Shown here: positions 1-8,804 of the stretch, one piece after another
Numbering within the stretch: position 1 is the stretch's first letter
Layout of the letters: every line of letters begins with the position of its first letter
NCBI RefSeq assembly: GCF_015751785.1
Contig: NZ_JADOTY010000001.1
Location: 3,410,001-3,474,000 of the forward strand
Direction: 5' to 3'
Source: Micromonospora vinacea
Lineage (GTDB): Bacteria; Actinomycetota; Actinomycetes; Mycobacteriales; Micromonosporaceae
Length of the DNA stretch: 64,000 nt
Position numbers and translations under genes: made by a program
The notes under the pieces: generated by a model
What the model saw: only the letters and a program-made list of their open reading frames with translations
Database searches by the model: none
What the model was told of the DNA's origin: nothing

Positions 1-140
1 ATGTCCTCGACCCTGCCCTCGTGGTTGCCGCAGATCATCGCCAGCAGCGCCAGTGCGGACAGCACGGCGCCGATCTGCCCGGCCTTGCGGTGCCCGGGCT
101 TGTGCTGGTCTGGCGACGTTACCGGCTCGCTTCCTGCCAC
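1..140 (-). CDS. Small membrane protein, N-terminal part only
   Basis: The GTG at 138-140 (read on the minus strand) opens a frame running off the left edge. It has a good ribosome binding site (GGAAGG about nine bases before it). The first residues are MAGSEPVTSPDQ, followed by a basic stretch (HKPGHRKAG) and a hydrophobic segment (IGAVLSALALLAMIC) that would be one membrane helix. The first positive cluster before the helix suggests a cytoplasmic N-terminus. The C-terminus is outside the window, so no family can be named. It diverges from the next gene. The overlapping plus-strand open frame at 1-294 has no such signals and is rejected. Confidence 0.6.
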   Translation of the reverse strand, partial: MAGSEPVTSPDQHKPGHRKAGQIGAVLSALALLAMICGNHEGRVED

Positions 141-337
141 TGTCGGTCCTTCCCTCGCGATCGGATCTTTGGTTAGTCTGGCACGCCTCGTGCGCGGCGC
201 GGTGGGGTGGGGGTTTCCTGGCCATCGGCCCTGCCTACCCGGGCTGAACGGCACTACCGGCGTCGCGGGGTGGTGGTCAGACTCGCTCCGGTAGCGTTTG
301 GCGTACACCTGATTGTCTGTTTGAGGGGGACTGTGCG

Positions 338-1918
338 GTGCGAGTGACCGGAACCGGGCACGCCAGCATGCGGATCGACACGGCCGCGGGCAGCATCCTG
401 TGCGACCCGTGGGTGAATCCGGCCTACTTCGCGTCGTGGTTCCCGTTCCCGGACAATTCACTGTTGGACTGGGAAACCCTGGGGCAGGTCGACTACCTGT
501 ACGTCTCCCACCTGCACCGGGACCACTTCGACGCGAAGCACCTGCGCGACTTCGTTTCCAAGGACGCCACGGTCCTGCTCCCCGAGTTCCCGACCTCGGA
601 GATGGAGGACGAGTTCCGGGCGCTGGGCTTCACCAAGTTCCTGAAGGCGCCCAACGAGCAGGTGGTGGAGTTGCCCGGCGGCCTGAAGATCATGATTCAG
701 GCGTTGACCAGCCCGACCGACGGGCCGATCGGCGACTCCTCGCTCTGGGTGGAGTACGAGGGTGTGCGGCTGCTCAACCAGAACGACGCCCGCCCCACCG
801 ACCTGAGCGTCTTCGCCGAGTTGGGGCACGTGCACGCGCACCTGCTCCAGTTCTCCGGTGCGATCTGGTACCCGATGGTCTACGAACTGCCGCAGGCGGC
901 GAAGACCGCGTTCGGCAAGCAGAAGCGGGACCGGCAGTTCGACCGGACCTGGCGGTACATCGACGACCTGAAGGCGTCGCACGTCTTCCCGATCGCCGGT
1001 CCGCCGTGCTTCCTCGACGACGCCCTGTGGCAGTTCAACGACATCCACGGCGACGAGGGCAACATCTTCCCCGACCAGTCCGTCTTCCTGTCGGAGTACG
1101 CCAAGGTCGGCGGCACCAACGGGATCGTCCTGCTGCCGGGCAGCGTCGCCGAGGTCACCACAGAGGGCGCGAGCACCACCCACCCGGTGCCGGTGGAGGA
1201 GTTCTTCGCGAACAAGGTCGCCCACCTGGAGGAGATGCGGGAGCGCAAGCGCCCGATCATCGAGGCGGAGAAGGCGTCCTGGCGGCACCCCGAGGTGGAC
1301 GTGCTCGGCGAGATGAAGCGTCGGATCGAGCCGCTGCTCGACGAGTCGATCTACCTGGCCAAGGGGGTCGGCGGCCCGGTCCGCTTCGACCTGGTGGGGT
1401 ATGACGGTGAGAGCGTCGAGTCGATCGTGGTGGACTTCCCGGGCAAGGAGGTCCGGCCGTACGCGGACGAGAAGGTGCGCTACCGGTTCCGGACCGAGCG
1501 GTCGCTGATCGAGCACCTGCTCTTCATCGACGAGGTGGACTGGGTCAACTCGCTCTTCCTGTCCTGCCGGTTCTCGGCGGCCCGGATCGGCCAGTACAAC
1601 GAGTTCGTCTACGCGTTCTTCAAGTGCCTTTCCGAGGAGCGGCTCCAGTACGCCGAGGGCTGGTACGACGAGCACGAGCGCAGCACCGACGCCGAGGACA
1701 TCACGTTGGGCGACTGGGTGGTGCAGCGGCGCTGCCCGCACCTGAAGGCGGACCTGACCCGATTCGGCATCGTCGACGGCGACCAGCTCACCTGCCAGTT
1801 GCACGGCTGGCGCTTCGACCTGCCCAGCGGCCGCTGCCTGACCAGCGTCGGCCACAAGGTGAGAGCCCACCGCGTGGACGCGGAGACCCCGGCCCCCGCA
1901 GGCGAGGCCGTGATCTGA
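338..1918 (+). CDS. Metallo-beta-lactamase-fold hydrolase fused to a C-terminal Rieske [2Fe-2S] domain
   Basis: A 526-residue protein with GTG start preceded by GAGGGGG at about 323-329. Residues 58-63 read HLHRDH, the HxHxDH zinc motif of UlaG-like metallo-beta-lactamases. Residues 466-468 (CPH) and 486-489 (CQLH), 17 residues apart, form the Cys-x-His / Cys-x-x-His pair that binds a Rieske cluster. The stretch between (about 300-440) is not recognised with certainty. The pairing of these two domains is known in CMP-N-acetylneuraminate hydroxylase, where the Rieske part comes first; here it is last. Substrate unknown; a cytoplasmic oxygenase or iron-sulfur hydrolase is an inference. It stands alone, converging on the FAD oxidoreductase across an inverted repeat. 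Confidence 0.85.
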   Translation: MRVTGTGHASMRIDTAAGSILCDPWVNPAYFASWFPFPDNSLLDWETLGQVDYLYVSHLHRDHFDAKHLRDFVSKDATVLLPEFPTSEMEDEFRALGFTKFLKAPNEQVVELPGGLKIMIQALTSPTDGPIGDSSLWVEYEGVRLLNQNDARPTDLSVFAELGHVHAHLLQFSGAIWYPMVYELPQAAKTAFGKQKRDRQFDRTWRYIDDLKASHVFPIAGPPCFLDDALWQFNDIHGDEGNIFPDQSVFLSEYAKVGGTNGIVLLPGSVAEVTTEGASTTHPVPVEEFFANKVAHLEEMRERKRPIIEAEKASWRHPEVDVLGEMKRRIEPLLDESIYLAKGVGGPVRFDLVGYDGESVESIVVDFPGKEVRPYADEKVRYRFRTERSLIEHLLFIDEVDWVNSLFLSCRFSAARIGQYNEFVYAFFKCLSEERLQYAEGWYDEHERSTDAEDITLGDWVVQRRCPHLKADLTRFGIVDGDQLTCQLHGWRFDLPSGRCLTSVGHKVRAHRVDAETPAPAGEAVI

Positions 1919-1931
1919 CCCCACCTCACCG

Positions 1932-2007
1932 CCGCGATCTTGCACTTTCTGTCCCGCCGAACCAGGGCATACCACCCATGGCGGCGGCCGAGAGTGCAAG
2001 ATCGCGG
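1932..2007. terminator. Long-arm inverted repeat between convergent genes
   Basis: Perfect 15-base arms at 1932-1946 (CCGCGATCTTGCACT) and 1993-2007 are separated by 46 bases, between the stops of the Rieske fusion and the FAD oxidoreductase. The position suggests a two-way terminator or an intergenic repeat. The wide loop is unusual for an intrinsic terminator, and there is no U-tract. Confidence 0.55.
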
Positions 2008-2018
2008 GGGAGTTCGGG

Positions 2019-3614
2019 TTAGCTGCCCAGGTCGGTGAGGATTTTGCGGGCGGCGTTGTGGCCGGCCGCGCCGATGACGCTGCCGGCCGGGTGGCAGCCG
2101 GCGCTGCCGGCGTACACGCCGTCGATGCCGGTGGCGTAGGGCATCCGGTCGGTGAACGAGACGGTGTTGTCGACGTGGTGGATGTGCCCGCCGGTGATGC
2201 CGAAGTGCTCCTCGATGCCGGGTGGCGGCAGCGGCACCGCGTCGGCGATCAGGTCGGCGGTCCCGGGCGCGTACCGCTCGACGATCCCGACGAGCCGGTC
2301 GACGTAGCCGGGCAGCTCCGCGTCCCAGGTGGTGCCGGCCAGCTCGTAGGGGACGGACTGCACGAAGAGCGCCGAGGAGTGGTGCCCGGCGGCGTCGGAG
2401 AGCGACGGGTCGACGGTGGTGTGCAGGTACCACTCGATGGTGGGCTCCGAGGGCAGCAGCCCGGCCTGCACGTCCGCCCACATCGCGCGCAGCGCGGTCA
2501 TCGGCGACGCCTCCGCCCCGCCGACCAGCGACGCGGACCCGGGCAGCAGGTGGATGGTCGAGCCGAACGGGCTCGGCGTACCGGCCGGCAGGCAGGAGAA
2601 GTTCGGCAGGCCGGTGAGCGCCAGGTTGAGCTTGAGCGTGGTGCCGGGCCGGCGGACCGCCGCCATCCGTTCGCCGAGCCGCGCCGGCAACGCGCCGTCG
2701 GGCAACAGGTCCATCAAGCGGTACGGGTCGCACGCGCCGAGCACCACCCGGGCGGCGACCTCCCGGCCGTCGGCCAGTACCACTCCGCTCGCCGCGCCGC
2801 CGTCCAGTGTCACCGCGTGCACCGGCGTACCGGTCAGAATCGTCGCTCCGGCGGCGCGCGCGGCCTCGGCGAACGTCCGGGAGACCGTGCCCATCCCACC
2901 CTCGGCGATCATCCAGGTGCCGCCGGAGCCGGGCAGTCTGCACATGTTGTGCACGAGGAAGTTGTGACCGGTGCCGGGGTCGTCGGGGCCGGCGTTGAGC
3001 CCGGACAGCCCGTCGGTGACCGCGTACATGCTGACCAGCAGCTCCGAGCGGAACTCGAACCGGGCCAGGTAGTCGGCGACCGAGCCCTGCACGAGGTCGA
3101 CGAAGACCTGGCGCAACGCCGGGCGGACGTGCCGCTCGGCGGTCTCCTCGACGCTCAGCGGCTCCGCCAACCAGGCCGGGGCGAGGTCTTCGCGCAGCGC
3201 GGCCAACTCGGCCTGCATGGCATCGTCGGCGGCCACGTCGGCGGGGGAGAAGAACTCGGCGAGCTGCGCCCGGGTGGCGGCGGTGTCACTGCCGAAGAGC
3301 AGGTACGGCGAGCCGAGGCCGCCCGGGGTGGGCAGGAAGTAGTGCGGGTCGCGGCGCAGCACCGGGATCCGTACGTCGAGCGTGGCGAGCAGCTCCGGGG
3401 GCATCAGCCCGAGCAGGTACGAGCCGGTGGAGTGGCGTAGCCCCGGCACCTTCGGAAACGGGTTCTCGGTGCGCGTCGCGCCGCCGATCACGTCGGCGGC
3501 CTCCAACACGAGGACGTCCAGGCCGGCGCGGGCCAGCAGGACCGCGGAGACCAGACCGTTGTGCCCGGCACCGACGATCACGACATCGGCGCGGGCCGGA
3601 ATCTCACTGCTCAT
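2019..3614 (-). CDS. NAD(P)/FAD-dependent oxidoreductase of the phytoene desaturase/PYROXD2 type
   Basis: A 531-residue flavoprotein. The N-terminus holds the dinucleotide-binding motif VVIVGAGHNGLVSAVLLARAG followed by an acidic residue in VLVLEAADVIGG, as in the CrtI/amine-oxidase superfamily, and the C-terminus has the second FAD contact region (AGSAGCHPAGSVIGAAGHNA). The family oxidises or isomerises polyene or related substrates, but members like this one (PYROXD2-like) have no settled substrate. No carotenoid synthesis gene lies beside it, so a carotenoid role is not supported. The chosen ATG lies eight bases after TAGGCT (minus strand, 3623-3628), suggesting a leaderless transcript; an in-frame upstream start at 3680 would run into the inverted repeat and is rejected. 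Confidence 0.85.
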   Translation of the reverse strand: MSSEIPARADVVIVGAGHNGLVSAVLLARAGLDVLVLEAADVIGGATRTENPFPKVPGLRHSTGSYLLGLMPPELLATLDVRIPVLRRDPHYFLPTPGGLGSPYLLFGSDTAATRAQLAEFFSPADVAADDAMQAELAALREDLAPAWLAEPLSVEETAERHVRPALRQVFVDLVQGSVADYLARFEFRSELLVSMYAVTDGLSGLNAGPDDPGTGHNFLVHNMCRLPGSGGTWMIAEGGMGTVSRTFAEAARAAGATILTGTPVHAVTLDGGAASGVVLADGREVAARVVLGACDPYRLMDLLPDGALPARLGERMAAVRRPGTTLKLNLALTGLPNFSCLPAGTPSPFGSTIHLLPGSASLVGGAEASPMTALRAMWADVQAGLLPSEPTIEWYLHTTVDPSLSDAAGHHSSALFVQSVPYELAGTTWDAELPGYVDRLVGIVERYAPGTADLIADAVPLPPPGIEEHFGITGGHIHHVDNTVSFTDRMPYATGIDGVYAGSAGCHPAGSVIGAAGHNAARKILTDLGS

Positions 3615-3670
3615 GCCGCGGCAGCCTAGTCCGCGCCGCCCGGCCAGGTCAGCCCTTCCGCGCGCGTCCT

Positions 3671-3732
3671 CGGTGATCAAGAGGTTTGCGTCGTTCGACG
3701 GCCCTCCGGTGACGCAAACCTCTTGATCACCG
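3671..3732. terminator. Inverted repeat, family with TGATCAAGAGGTTTGCGTC arms
   Basis: Perfect 22-base arms at 3671-3692 and 3711-3732 flank an 18-base loop. It sits just after the histidine kinase stop and before the FAD oxidoreductase, both on the minus strand, so a terminator role fits. A close relative lies at 10041-10096. Confidence 0.65.
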
Positions 3733-3734
3733 GT

Positions 3735-5579
3735 TCAGGGGTGGGGAGGGGGTAGGTGGAGGGCGAAGGTGGACCCTTGGGTGGGGGTGCTGGTGGCAGT
3801 GACCGTGCCGCCGTGGGCTTCGATGAGTTTGCGCACGATGGCGAGGCCCAGGCCACTGCCGCCGGTCTGCCGGCTCCGGGACTTCTCGGCCCGCCAGAAG
3901 CGGTCGAAGACCCGGGGCAGGTCCTCGGCGCTGATGCCGCTGCCGGTGTCGGTCACGGAGACGACGATCTCGGCGTCGGTCGCGCTGGCGCTGATCGTCA
4001 CGCGCCCGCCCGACGGGGTGTGCCGTACCGCGTTGGCAACCAGGTTGCCGACGGCCTGACGGAGTCGCACCGGGTCGGCGTCCACCTGCGGGTCGGCCTC
4101 CGTACGTACCGTGATGGTGACGCCGACCCGGTCGGCCTGGACCCGGTGCGCCTCACCGACCTGGGCGAGCAGGTCGGTGAGGTAGACCCGTTCGCGGTGC
4201 AGCCGCAGCGCGCCCGCGTCTGCCTCGGCCAGGTCCTGCAGGTCGGTGATCACGTGCTGGAGCACTGTCGCTTCCTCCAGCAGTGAGGAGAGCAGCCGCC
4301 GGTCGGGGGCCGCGACGCCGTCCTCGACCGCTTCGAGCCAGCCCCGGATGTTGCTCACCGGCGTACGCATCTCGTGGGCGATGTCGCTGACCATGGCCCG
4401 GCGCAGCTGCTCCAGCCGCTCGCGCCGTTCGGCCATGTCGTTGAAGACCTCGGCCAGCCGGGCGATCTCGTCGCGACCGGTCACCCGGACCCGGGCGGAC
4501 CCGTCGCCGTCGCGCATCCGCTGGGCCGCCCCGGTCAGGGCGTGCAGCGGGCGGGTCAGCCGGATGCCGGCGAGGACGGTGAAGCCGATCGTCACCAGCA
4601 GGACGAGACCGGCGACCGCGACGATGCGGGTCTGGTTGGCAGGGGAGAGGTCGAAGGTGGTCGAGGGGTGGCCGCCCGGGTCGGTGACGAAGAGGGTCGC
4701 GGCCGGGGCGACGTACGGGATGAGCTGTTCACGTCGACTGGTGCCGACGCAGGCGCTGACCGCACGGTTGTGCTCCTGGTCGACGCCGGCCGCGCTCCGG
4801 GAGTCTGGTGCGCTGGCCGCCGGCTGCCTCGTCCAGGTCCAGTTCAGGTCCACCTGCACGGCGGGCAGTCGCCGCCGCGCCAGGCAGGTGTTCACCAGGG
4901 CGTTGAGCTGGGCGAGCGCCTTCCCCTCGGTGGCCGTGTGAGCCGCGAGGTCCTCTCTCAGCTGGACACAGGCGGCACTGTCGGCGAGGTCGGTGCCGGG
5001 GGTGTCGATCCGTGGGCGGCCGGTGGGCCCGTCCACGACGCTGGCGTCGATCTGCGCTCGCATCCGGAGACACTGGACCGCTTGGGCCGCCCTGTCGCGC
5101 AGCGCCGCGCGTTCCTCGGGCGGCAGCAGGTACGGCCCGGTGGTGCGCGGGTCGATGCGGCTGGTGCCGCCGTCACCGCCGGTCGGCGGGGTGGTCCCGG
5201 GCATCAGGGCGGTGTCGACGGCCAGCGCGTCGACGGTCGCCGACGACGTCGTCGGCAGCGGGCCCGCGCCGGGTGCCGAGTCCGCGATCGGCGCACCGGT
5301 GTCGGTGGTCAGGGCGATCCGGCGGCCGACGTCCTGGGCGAGCGGCCGAAGGGCCGCGTCGACCCCGTCCCAGTTCGGGTGGGTCGCCGCGTACGCGAGC
5401 ACTGTGTCGTAGATGCGGGCGTCGTCGGCGAGCGCCTGCCCCTGCTCCTGTCGGATCGCTCCGGTGGTGGTGCGGACGGCCAGCCACGCGGTAGCCGCGA
5501 TCGAGCCGATGGCGATGAGGATGGCCAGCGCCAGCAGTCGCAGCAGCAGGCTGCGGCGCAGCGGAACCTCACCCGACAC
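3735..5579 (-). CDS. Sensor histidine kinase, OmpR-partner type
   Basis: About 614 residues. The order is: one membrane helix near the N-terminus (SLLLRLLALAILIAIGSIAA), a long extracytoplasmic sensor of about 280 residues with several cysteines and proline/glycine-rich parts, a second helix (IVAVAGLVLLVTIGFTVLAG), HAMP, the HisKA H-box (SDIAHEMRTPVSNIRG) and an HATPase domain with the N, G1 and G2 boxes (NLVANAVRHTP, DTGSGI, GGSGLGLAI). It autophosphorylates on the H-box histidine and passes phosphate to the regulator encoded just upstream. The chosen GTG overlaps the regulator stop by 11 bases; a TTG at 5609 is an alternative. The exported adaptor/ABC genes across the divergent region are likely targets, by inference. 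Confidence 0.9.
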   Translation of the reverse strand: MSGEVPLRRSLLLRLLALAILIAIGSIAATAWLAVRTTTGAIRQEQGQALADDARIYDTVLAYAATHPNWDGVDAALRPLAQDVGRRIALTTDTGAPIADSAPGAGPLPTTSSATVDALAVDTALMPGTTPPTGGDGGTSRIDPRTTGPYLLPPEERAALRDRAAQAVQCLRMRAQIDASVVDGPTGRPRIDTPGTDLADSAACVQLREDLAAHTATEGKALAQLNALVNTCLARRRLPAVQVDLNWTWTRQPAASAPDSRSAAGVDQEHNRAVSACVGTSRREQLIPYVAPAATLFVTDPGGHPSTTFDLSPANQTRIVAVAGLVLLVTIGFTVLAGIRLTRPLHALTGAAQRMRDGDGSARVRVTGRDEIARLAEVFNDMAERRERLEQLRRAMVSDIAHEMRTPVSNIRGWLEAVEDGVAAPDRRLLSSLLEEATVLQHVITDLQDLAEADAGALRLHRERVYLTDLLAQVGEAHRVQADRVGVTITVRTEADPQVDADPVRLRQAVGNLVANAVRHTPSGGRVTISASATDAEIVVSVTDTGSGISAEDLPRVFDRFWRAEKSRSRQTGGSGLGLAIVRKLIEAHGGTVTATSTPTQGSTFALHLPPPHP

Positions 5580-6267
5580 GGGATGACTCTTCGACCAACT
5601 TGTATCCAACGCCGTACACGGTCACCAGCCGGGCCGGCTTGCGCGGGTTCGGTTCGATCTTCCGGCGGAGGTTCATGACGTGCACGTCCACGGTCCGGTT
5701 GGTGATGTACCTGTCGAACCCGTGCAGGTAGCCCAGGAGCTGATCCCGGGTGAACGCCCGGGCGGGCTGGGCGGCCATCGCCTGGAGCAGTTGGAACTCG
5801 CCGGGGGTGCAGTCGACGAGGCGTCCGTCGCTGCGTACCTCGTGGCGCACCGGGTCGACGTGCACGGCGCCGACCCGCAGCACAGGGTCCGCCTGCGCCG
5901 TCCGCTGGCCCCGGCGCAGCAGGCTGCGGGCCCGGGCAACCAGTTCACGCGGGCTGTACGGCTTCGTCATGTAGTCGTCGGCGCCCAGGTCGAGTCCGAG
6001 TAGCAGGTCGTCCTCGGTCGACCGGGCGGTCAGCATGAGCACCGGAAGGTCGGACTCCCGGCGCAGGATGCGACAGACGTCCAGGCCGTCGACCTTCGGC
6101 ATCATCACGTCGAGGACCAGCAGCTCCGGGGGCCGCTGCCGGATCCGCTCCAGGGCGGCCCGCCCGTCGGACACCACGACCACCTCGTGCCCCTCGCGTT
6201 CCAGATACCGGCGCGCCAACTCCGCCTGCTTCGGGTCGTCCTCGGCTACCAGCACGTACGCACACAC
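5569..6267 (-). CDS. OmpR-family response regulator
   Basis: A 232-residue two-domain regulator. The receiver begins YVLVAEDDPKQAEL (acidic pocket) and has the phosphoacceptor in LLVLDVMMPKVDG; the conserved Thr and Lys follow (MLTARS, DDYMTKPYSPREL). The C-terminus is a winged helix (TPGEFQLLQAMAAQP ... FDRYITNRTVDVHVMNLRRKIEPNP ... VYGVGYKL), the PhoB/OmpR DNA-binding fold. It is the first gene of the pair with the histidine kinase. The start is uncertain: GTG at 6267 gives the usual short N-terminus; GTG at 6288 would add seven residues. Neither has a strong ribosome binding site. It diverges from the lipoprotein gene. Confidence 0.9.
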   Translation of the reverse strand: MCAYVLVAEDDPKQAELARRYLEREGHEVVVVSDGRAALERIRQRPPELLVLDVMMPKVDGLDVCRILRRESDLPVLMLTARSTEDDLLLGLDLGADDYMTKPYSPRELVARARSLLRRGQRTAQADPVLRVGAVHVDPVRHEVRSDGRLVDCTPGEFQLLQAMAAQPARAFTRDQLLGYLHGFDRYITNRTVDVHVMNLRRKIEPNPRKPARLVTVYGVGYKLVEESSRVG

Positions 6268-6380
6268 GGCAGCGACTGTACGTGGCACCCGCCGGTTCCA
6301 GCGCGGCCGCTGAGCTGGGGCTATCGGATGACGACCGGTTCCTGACAGGTCTCTGACAGGTGGGCGTGAAGCTCCACGTC

Positions 6381-6995
6381 ATGACCAACTCAACCCATCG
6401 GGTCGCGGCCGGGCTCGCCGCGGTCACAGTGCTCGCGGTCGCCCTCACCGGCTGCGGCGGCGGCGCGTCCAACGCCGACAAGGGCACCGCCAGCGGTGAC
6501 GTCGCGTCGCTCACCACCCCGTCCGCCCCGGTGAACACCACCCCCGCCGGTGGTGCCGCGAACGGTCGGCCGCAGTTACGCCTGGACATGACCGACGAGG
6601 AGGAGGAGCGGCTCTGGGGGACGTACAACATCTGCCTGCATGACAACGGCGTGAAGCTGAACGAGGGCCGGTCACAACCCGGCCCGGTGGGGGACGGTAC
6701 GGGTCTGTCCCTCGACCAGAGCGGGGAACCGAAGGCGGCGTACGTGGCGTGCGCGAACAAACTGCCGCTCCAGCCGCCGGAGCTGGACCCGGAGAAGAAC
6801 CCGAACTACGTGAGCCAGTGGAACGACTACGTCCAGTGCCTACGTGGACGCGGTATGAAGATCCACTCGCTGCCGGACGGCTCCGGCTGGACCTACGACG
6901 ACGGGGTCGCCGACCCGGCCGGCGGCCTTGAGGGTCCCGCGCTGGACAAGGCCGAGAGGGAATGCACGATGGAGATCTTCGGTGCCAAGAAGTAG
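6381..6995 (+). CDS. Secreted lipoprotein, unknown function
   Basis: A 204-residue protein starting MTNSTHRVAAGL. A signal peptide ends in the lipobox LTGC, so the mature protein should be anchored by a lipidated cysteine, followed by a Gly/Ser/Thr-rich linker. The mature part has pairs of cysteines (YNICLHDNG, YVACANKL, YVQCLRGRG, ERECTMEIF) likely forming disulfides. It overlaps the adaptor gene by 14 bases and heads an operon with an adaptor and a MacB-type ABC transporter, so it may be a substrate-handling or sensing part of that exporter. A GTG at 6360 is an alternative start. The family was not recognised. Confidence 0.75.
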   Translation: MTNSTHRVAAGLAAVTVLAVALTGCGGGASNADKGTASGDVASLTTPSAPVNTTPAGGAANGRPQLRLDMTDEEEERLWGTYNICLHDNGVKLNEGRSQPGPVGDGTGLSLDQSGEPKAAYVACANKLPLQPPELDPEKNPNYVSQWNDYVQCLRGRGMKIHSLPDGSGWTYDDGVADPAGGLEGPALDKAERECTMEIFGAKK

Positions 6996-8115
6996 TCCGA
7001 CCGACGATCGTGGTCGGCGGACGACCCGGCGTACCGCGATCGTGGTGGCGACGGTGACCCTGGTGATCGCCGTGGGTGCCGGCGTCGGGGTGCTGGCGCT
7101 GCGACGTCACGCCGACGGCGACGTTGCGAGCACCCCACCATCGGTGGCCACGACGACTGTGACCCGGGCCGACCTGTCGGACACCCGCTCGCTCAACGGC
7201 ACGCTCGGCTTCGGCCCGGAACGGGTGGTGAAGGGCGCCGGGGAGGGTGTCGTCACCCGGCTGCCGAAGGTGGGCGACACTGTGGCCCGGGGCAAGCCGC
7301 TCTACCGGGTCAACGACCGACCCGTGCCGGTGCTGTTCGGCGGGACCCCGCTCTTTCGCACGCTCGACAAACCCGGACTGGTGGGCAGCGACGTACGGAT
7401 CGTGTGGGACAACCTGACGGCGCTGGGCTACCACACCGGCTCGCAGCCGTCCCGGGGCACCGACGGCACGAAGATCGGCACGGGTCAGGCAGTGCTCACC
7501 GGAAGCCTCGTCGCCGCGATCAAGAAGTGGCAGAAGGCCGTCGGCCTGGATCCCACCGGCACGATCGGGGTCGGGCAGGTCGCGGTGCTGAGCGGGCCGG
7601 CCCGGGTCAGCGCGGTGAAGGCGCTGCCCGGTGACCCGGTCGCCGGTGAGCTGCTTGCCGTCACCGAGAAGGTCAAGCTGGTCACCGTGCCGGTCGGGGC
7701 CACCGAGGTCGGCACCATCACGGTCGGCGCCGCCGTGGTCGTCGCCCTGCCCGACAGCTCCGAGATCCCGGCCAAAGTCGCCTCGATCTCCCAGACGGTG
7801 CGTGGCGGTGGCCCGGACGGCGGCACCGGGCAGGGCAGCCCCCCGACGGTGGACGTCCTCGTCGCCCCGACCCGGGCGGCGGACGTGGCCAAGCTGGACG
7901 CGGCCGCGGTCCAGGTCCGGTTCACCACCTCCGTCCACAAGGACGTGCTGGCGGTGCCGGTCGGCGCGCTGGTGGCGCTCCGCGAGGGCGGGCATGCGCT
8001 GCAACTGCCCGACGGTGGGTTGGTGGCCGTGGAGACCGGGATGTTCGCCAGGGGTCTGGTCGAGATCAGCGGCACCGGCGTGACCGAGGGCCTCGACGTG
8101 GTGACGGCATCGTGA
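6982..8115 (+). CDS. Membrane-fusion-type adaptor with peptidoglycan-binding domain
   Basis: About 377 residues. GTG at 6982 is preceded by GGAG with seven-base spacing, which decides the start over the longer frame at 6928. One membrane helix ([23 protein letters not shown]) is followed by an HlyD/MacA-like lipoyl-barrel region ([26 protein letters not shown]), a peptidoglycan-binding segment ([22 protein letters not shown]) and a beta-rich end. In Gram-positives such proteins link MacB-type permeases to the wall. It lies between the lipoprotein and the ABC ATPase, overlapping both (14 and 4 bases), so the four genes are probably translated together. Substrate unknown. Confidence 0.85.
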   Translation: MPRSSPTDDRGRRTTRRTAIVVATVTLVIAVGAGVGVLALRRHADGDVASTPPSVATTTVTRADLSDTRSLNGTLGFGPERVVKGAGEGVVTRLPKVGDTVARGKPLYRVNDRPVPVLFGGTPLFRTLDKPGLVGSDVRIVWDNLTALGYHTGSQPSRGTDGTKIGTGQAVLTGSLVAAIKKWQKAVGLDPTGTIGVGQVAVLSGPARVSAVKALPGDPVAGELLAVTEKVKLVTVPVGATEVGTITVGAAVVVALPDSSEIPAKVASISQTVRGGGPDGGTGQGSPPTVDVLVAPTRAADVAKLDAAAVQVRFTTSVHKDVLAVPVGALVALREGGHALQLPDGGLVAVETGMFARGLVEISGTGVTEGLDVVTAS

Positions 8116-8804
8116 TCGCCGAGCCGGTGCTGAACGTCGAGGGGGTCAGTAGGACGTACCCCGGCGGGGTGACCGCGCTGGACGACGTCTCACTGACCGT
8201 GCGCGCTGGCGAGATGCTCGCCATCGTCGGGCCCTCCGGGTCCGGCAAGTCCACGTTGCTGAACATCATGGGCACCCTCGACCTGCCGACCAGCGGCCGC
8301 GTGCGCGTGGCCGGGCAGGAGGTCACCGCGCTGTCAGACCGTCGGCTCTCCGCGCTGCGGGGCCGCTGGCTGGGCTTCGTCTTCCAACAGTTCCACCTCA
8401 CCGACGGGCTGGATGCCGCCGAGAACGTCGCCACCGGCCTGCTCTACGCCGGGGTGCCCCGCCGTCGCCGCCGCCGAACCGCCATCGAGGCGTTGGCCCG
8501 GGTCGGCCTGGCGCACCGGGTCGACCACCTGCCGCAGCAGCTCTCCGGCGGGGAGCGGCAGCGGGTGGCGATAGCTCGGGCACTCGTCAACGAGCCGGCG
8601 CTGGTGCTGGCCGACGAGCCGACCGGCGCCCTCGACACGGTCAACGGGGAGGCGGTTCTGGCCCTGCTCACGGACCTCAACGCGGAGGGCACCACCATCG
8701 CCGTGATCACCCACGACCGCGATCTCGCCGCCCGTACGCCTCGACAGGTGGAGATCCGCGACGGCCGGATCGTCGCCGACACCGTTGCCGGGAGCGGGGC
8801 GTGA
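8112..8804 (+). CDS. ABC transporter ATP-binding protein, MacB/LolD type
   Basis: A 230-residue ATPase with Walker A (GPSGSGKST), Q-loop ([11 protein letters not shown]), signature ([15 protein letters not shown]), Walker B ([12 protein letters not shown]) and H-loop (VITHDRDLA). The ADEPTGALD form is typical of the MacB/LolD/FtsE group that powers extracytoplasmic export or lipoprotein handling rather than import. It overlaps the adaptor stop by four bases and its own stop overlaps the permease start (GTGA at 8801), so stoichiometric synthesis is likely. It drives the permease encoded next. Confidence 0.95.
   Translation: MIAEPVLNVEGVSRTYPGGVTALDDVSLTVRAGEMLAIVGPSGSGKSTLLNIMGTLDLPTSGRVRVAGQEVTALSDRRLSALRGRWLGFVFQQFHLTDGLDAAENVATGLLYAGVPRRRRRRTAIEALARVGLAHRVDHLPQQLSGGERQRVAIARALVNEPALVLADEPTGALDTVNGEAVLALLTDLNAEGTTIAVITHDRDLAARTPRQVEIRDGRIVADTVAGSGA

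Noticed and set aside
1..294. 97-residue plus-strand frame at the left edge
   Set aside because: No ribosome binding site and no domain; the minus strand has a GTG with a good ribosome binding site and a membrane helix.
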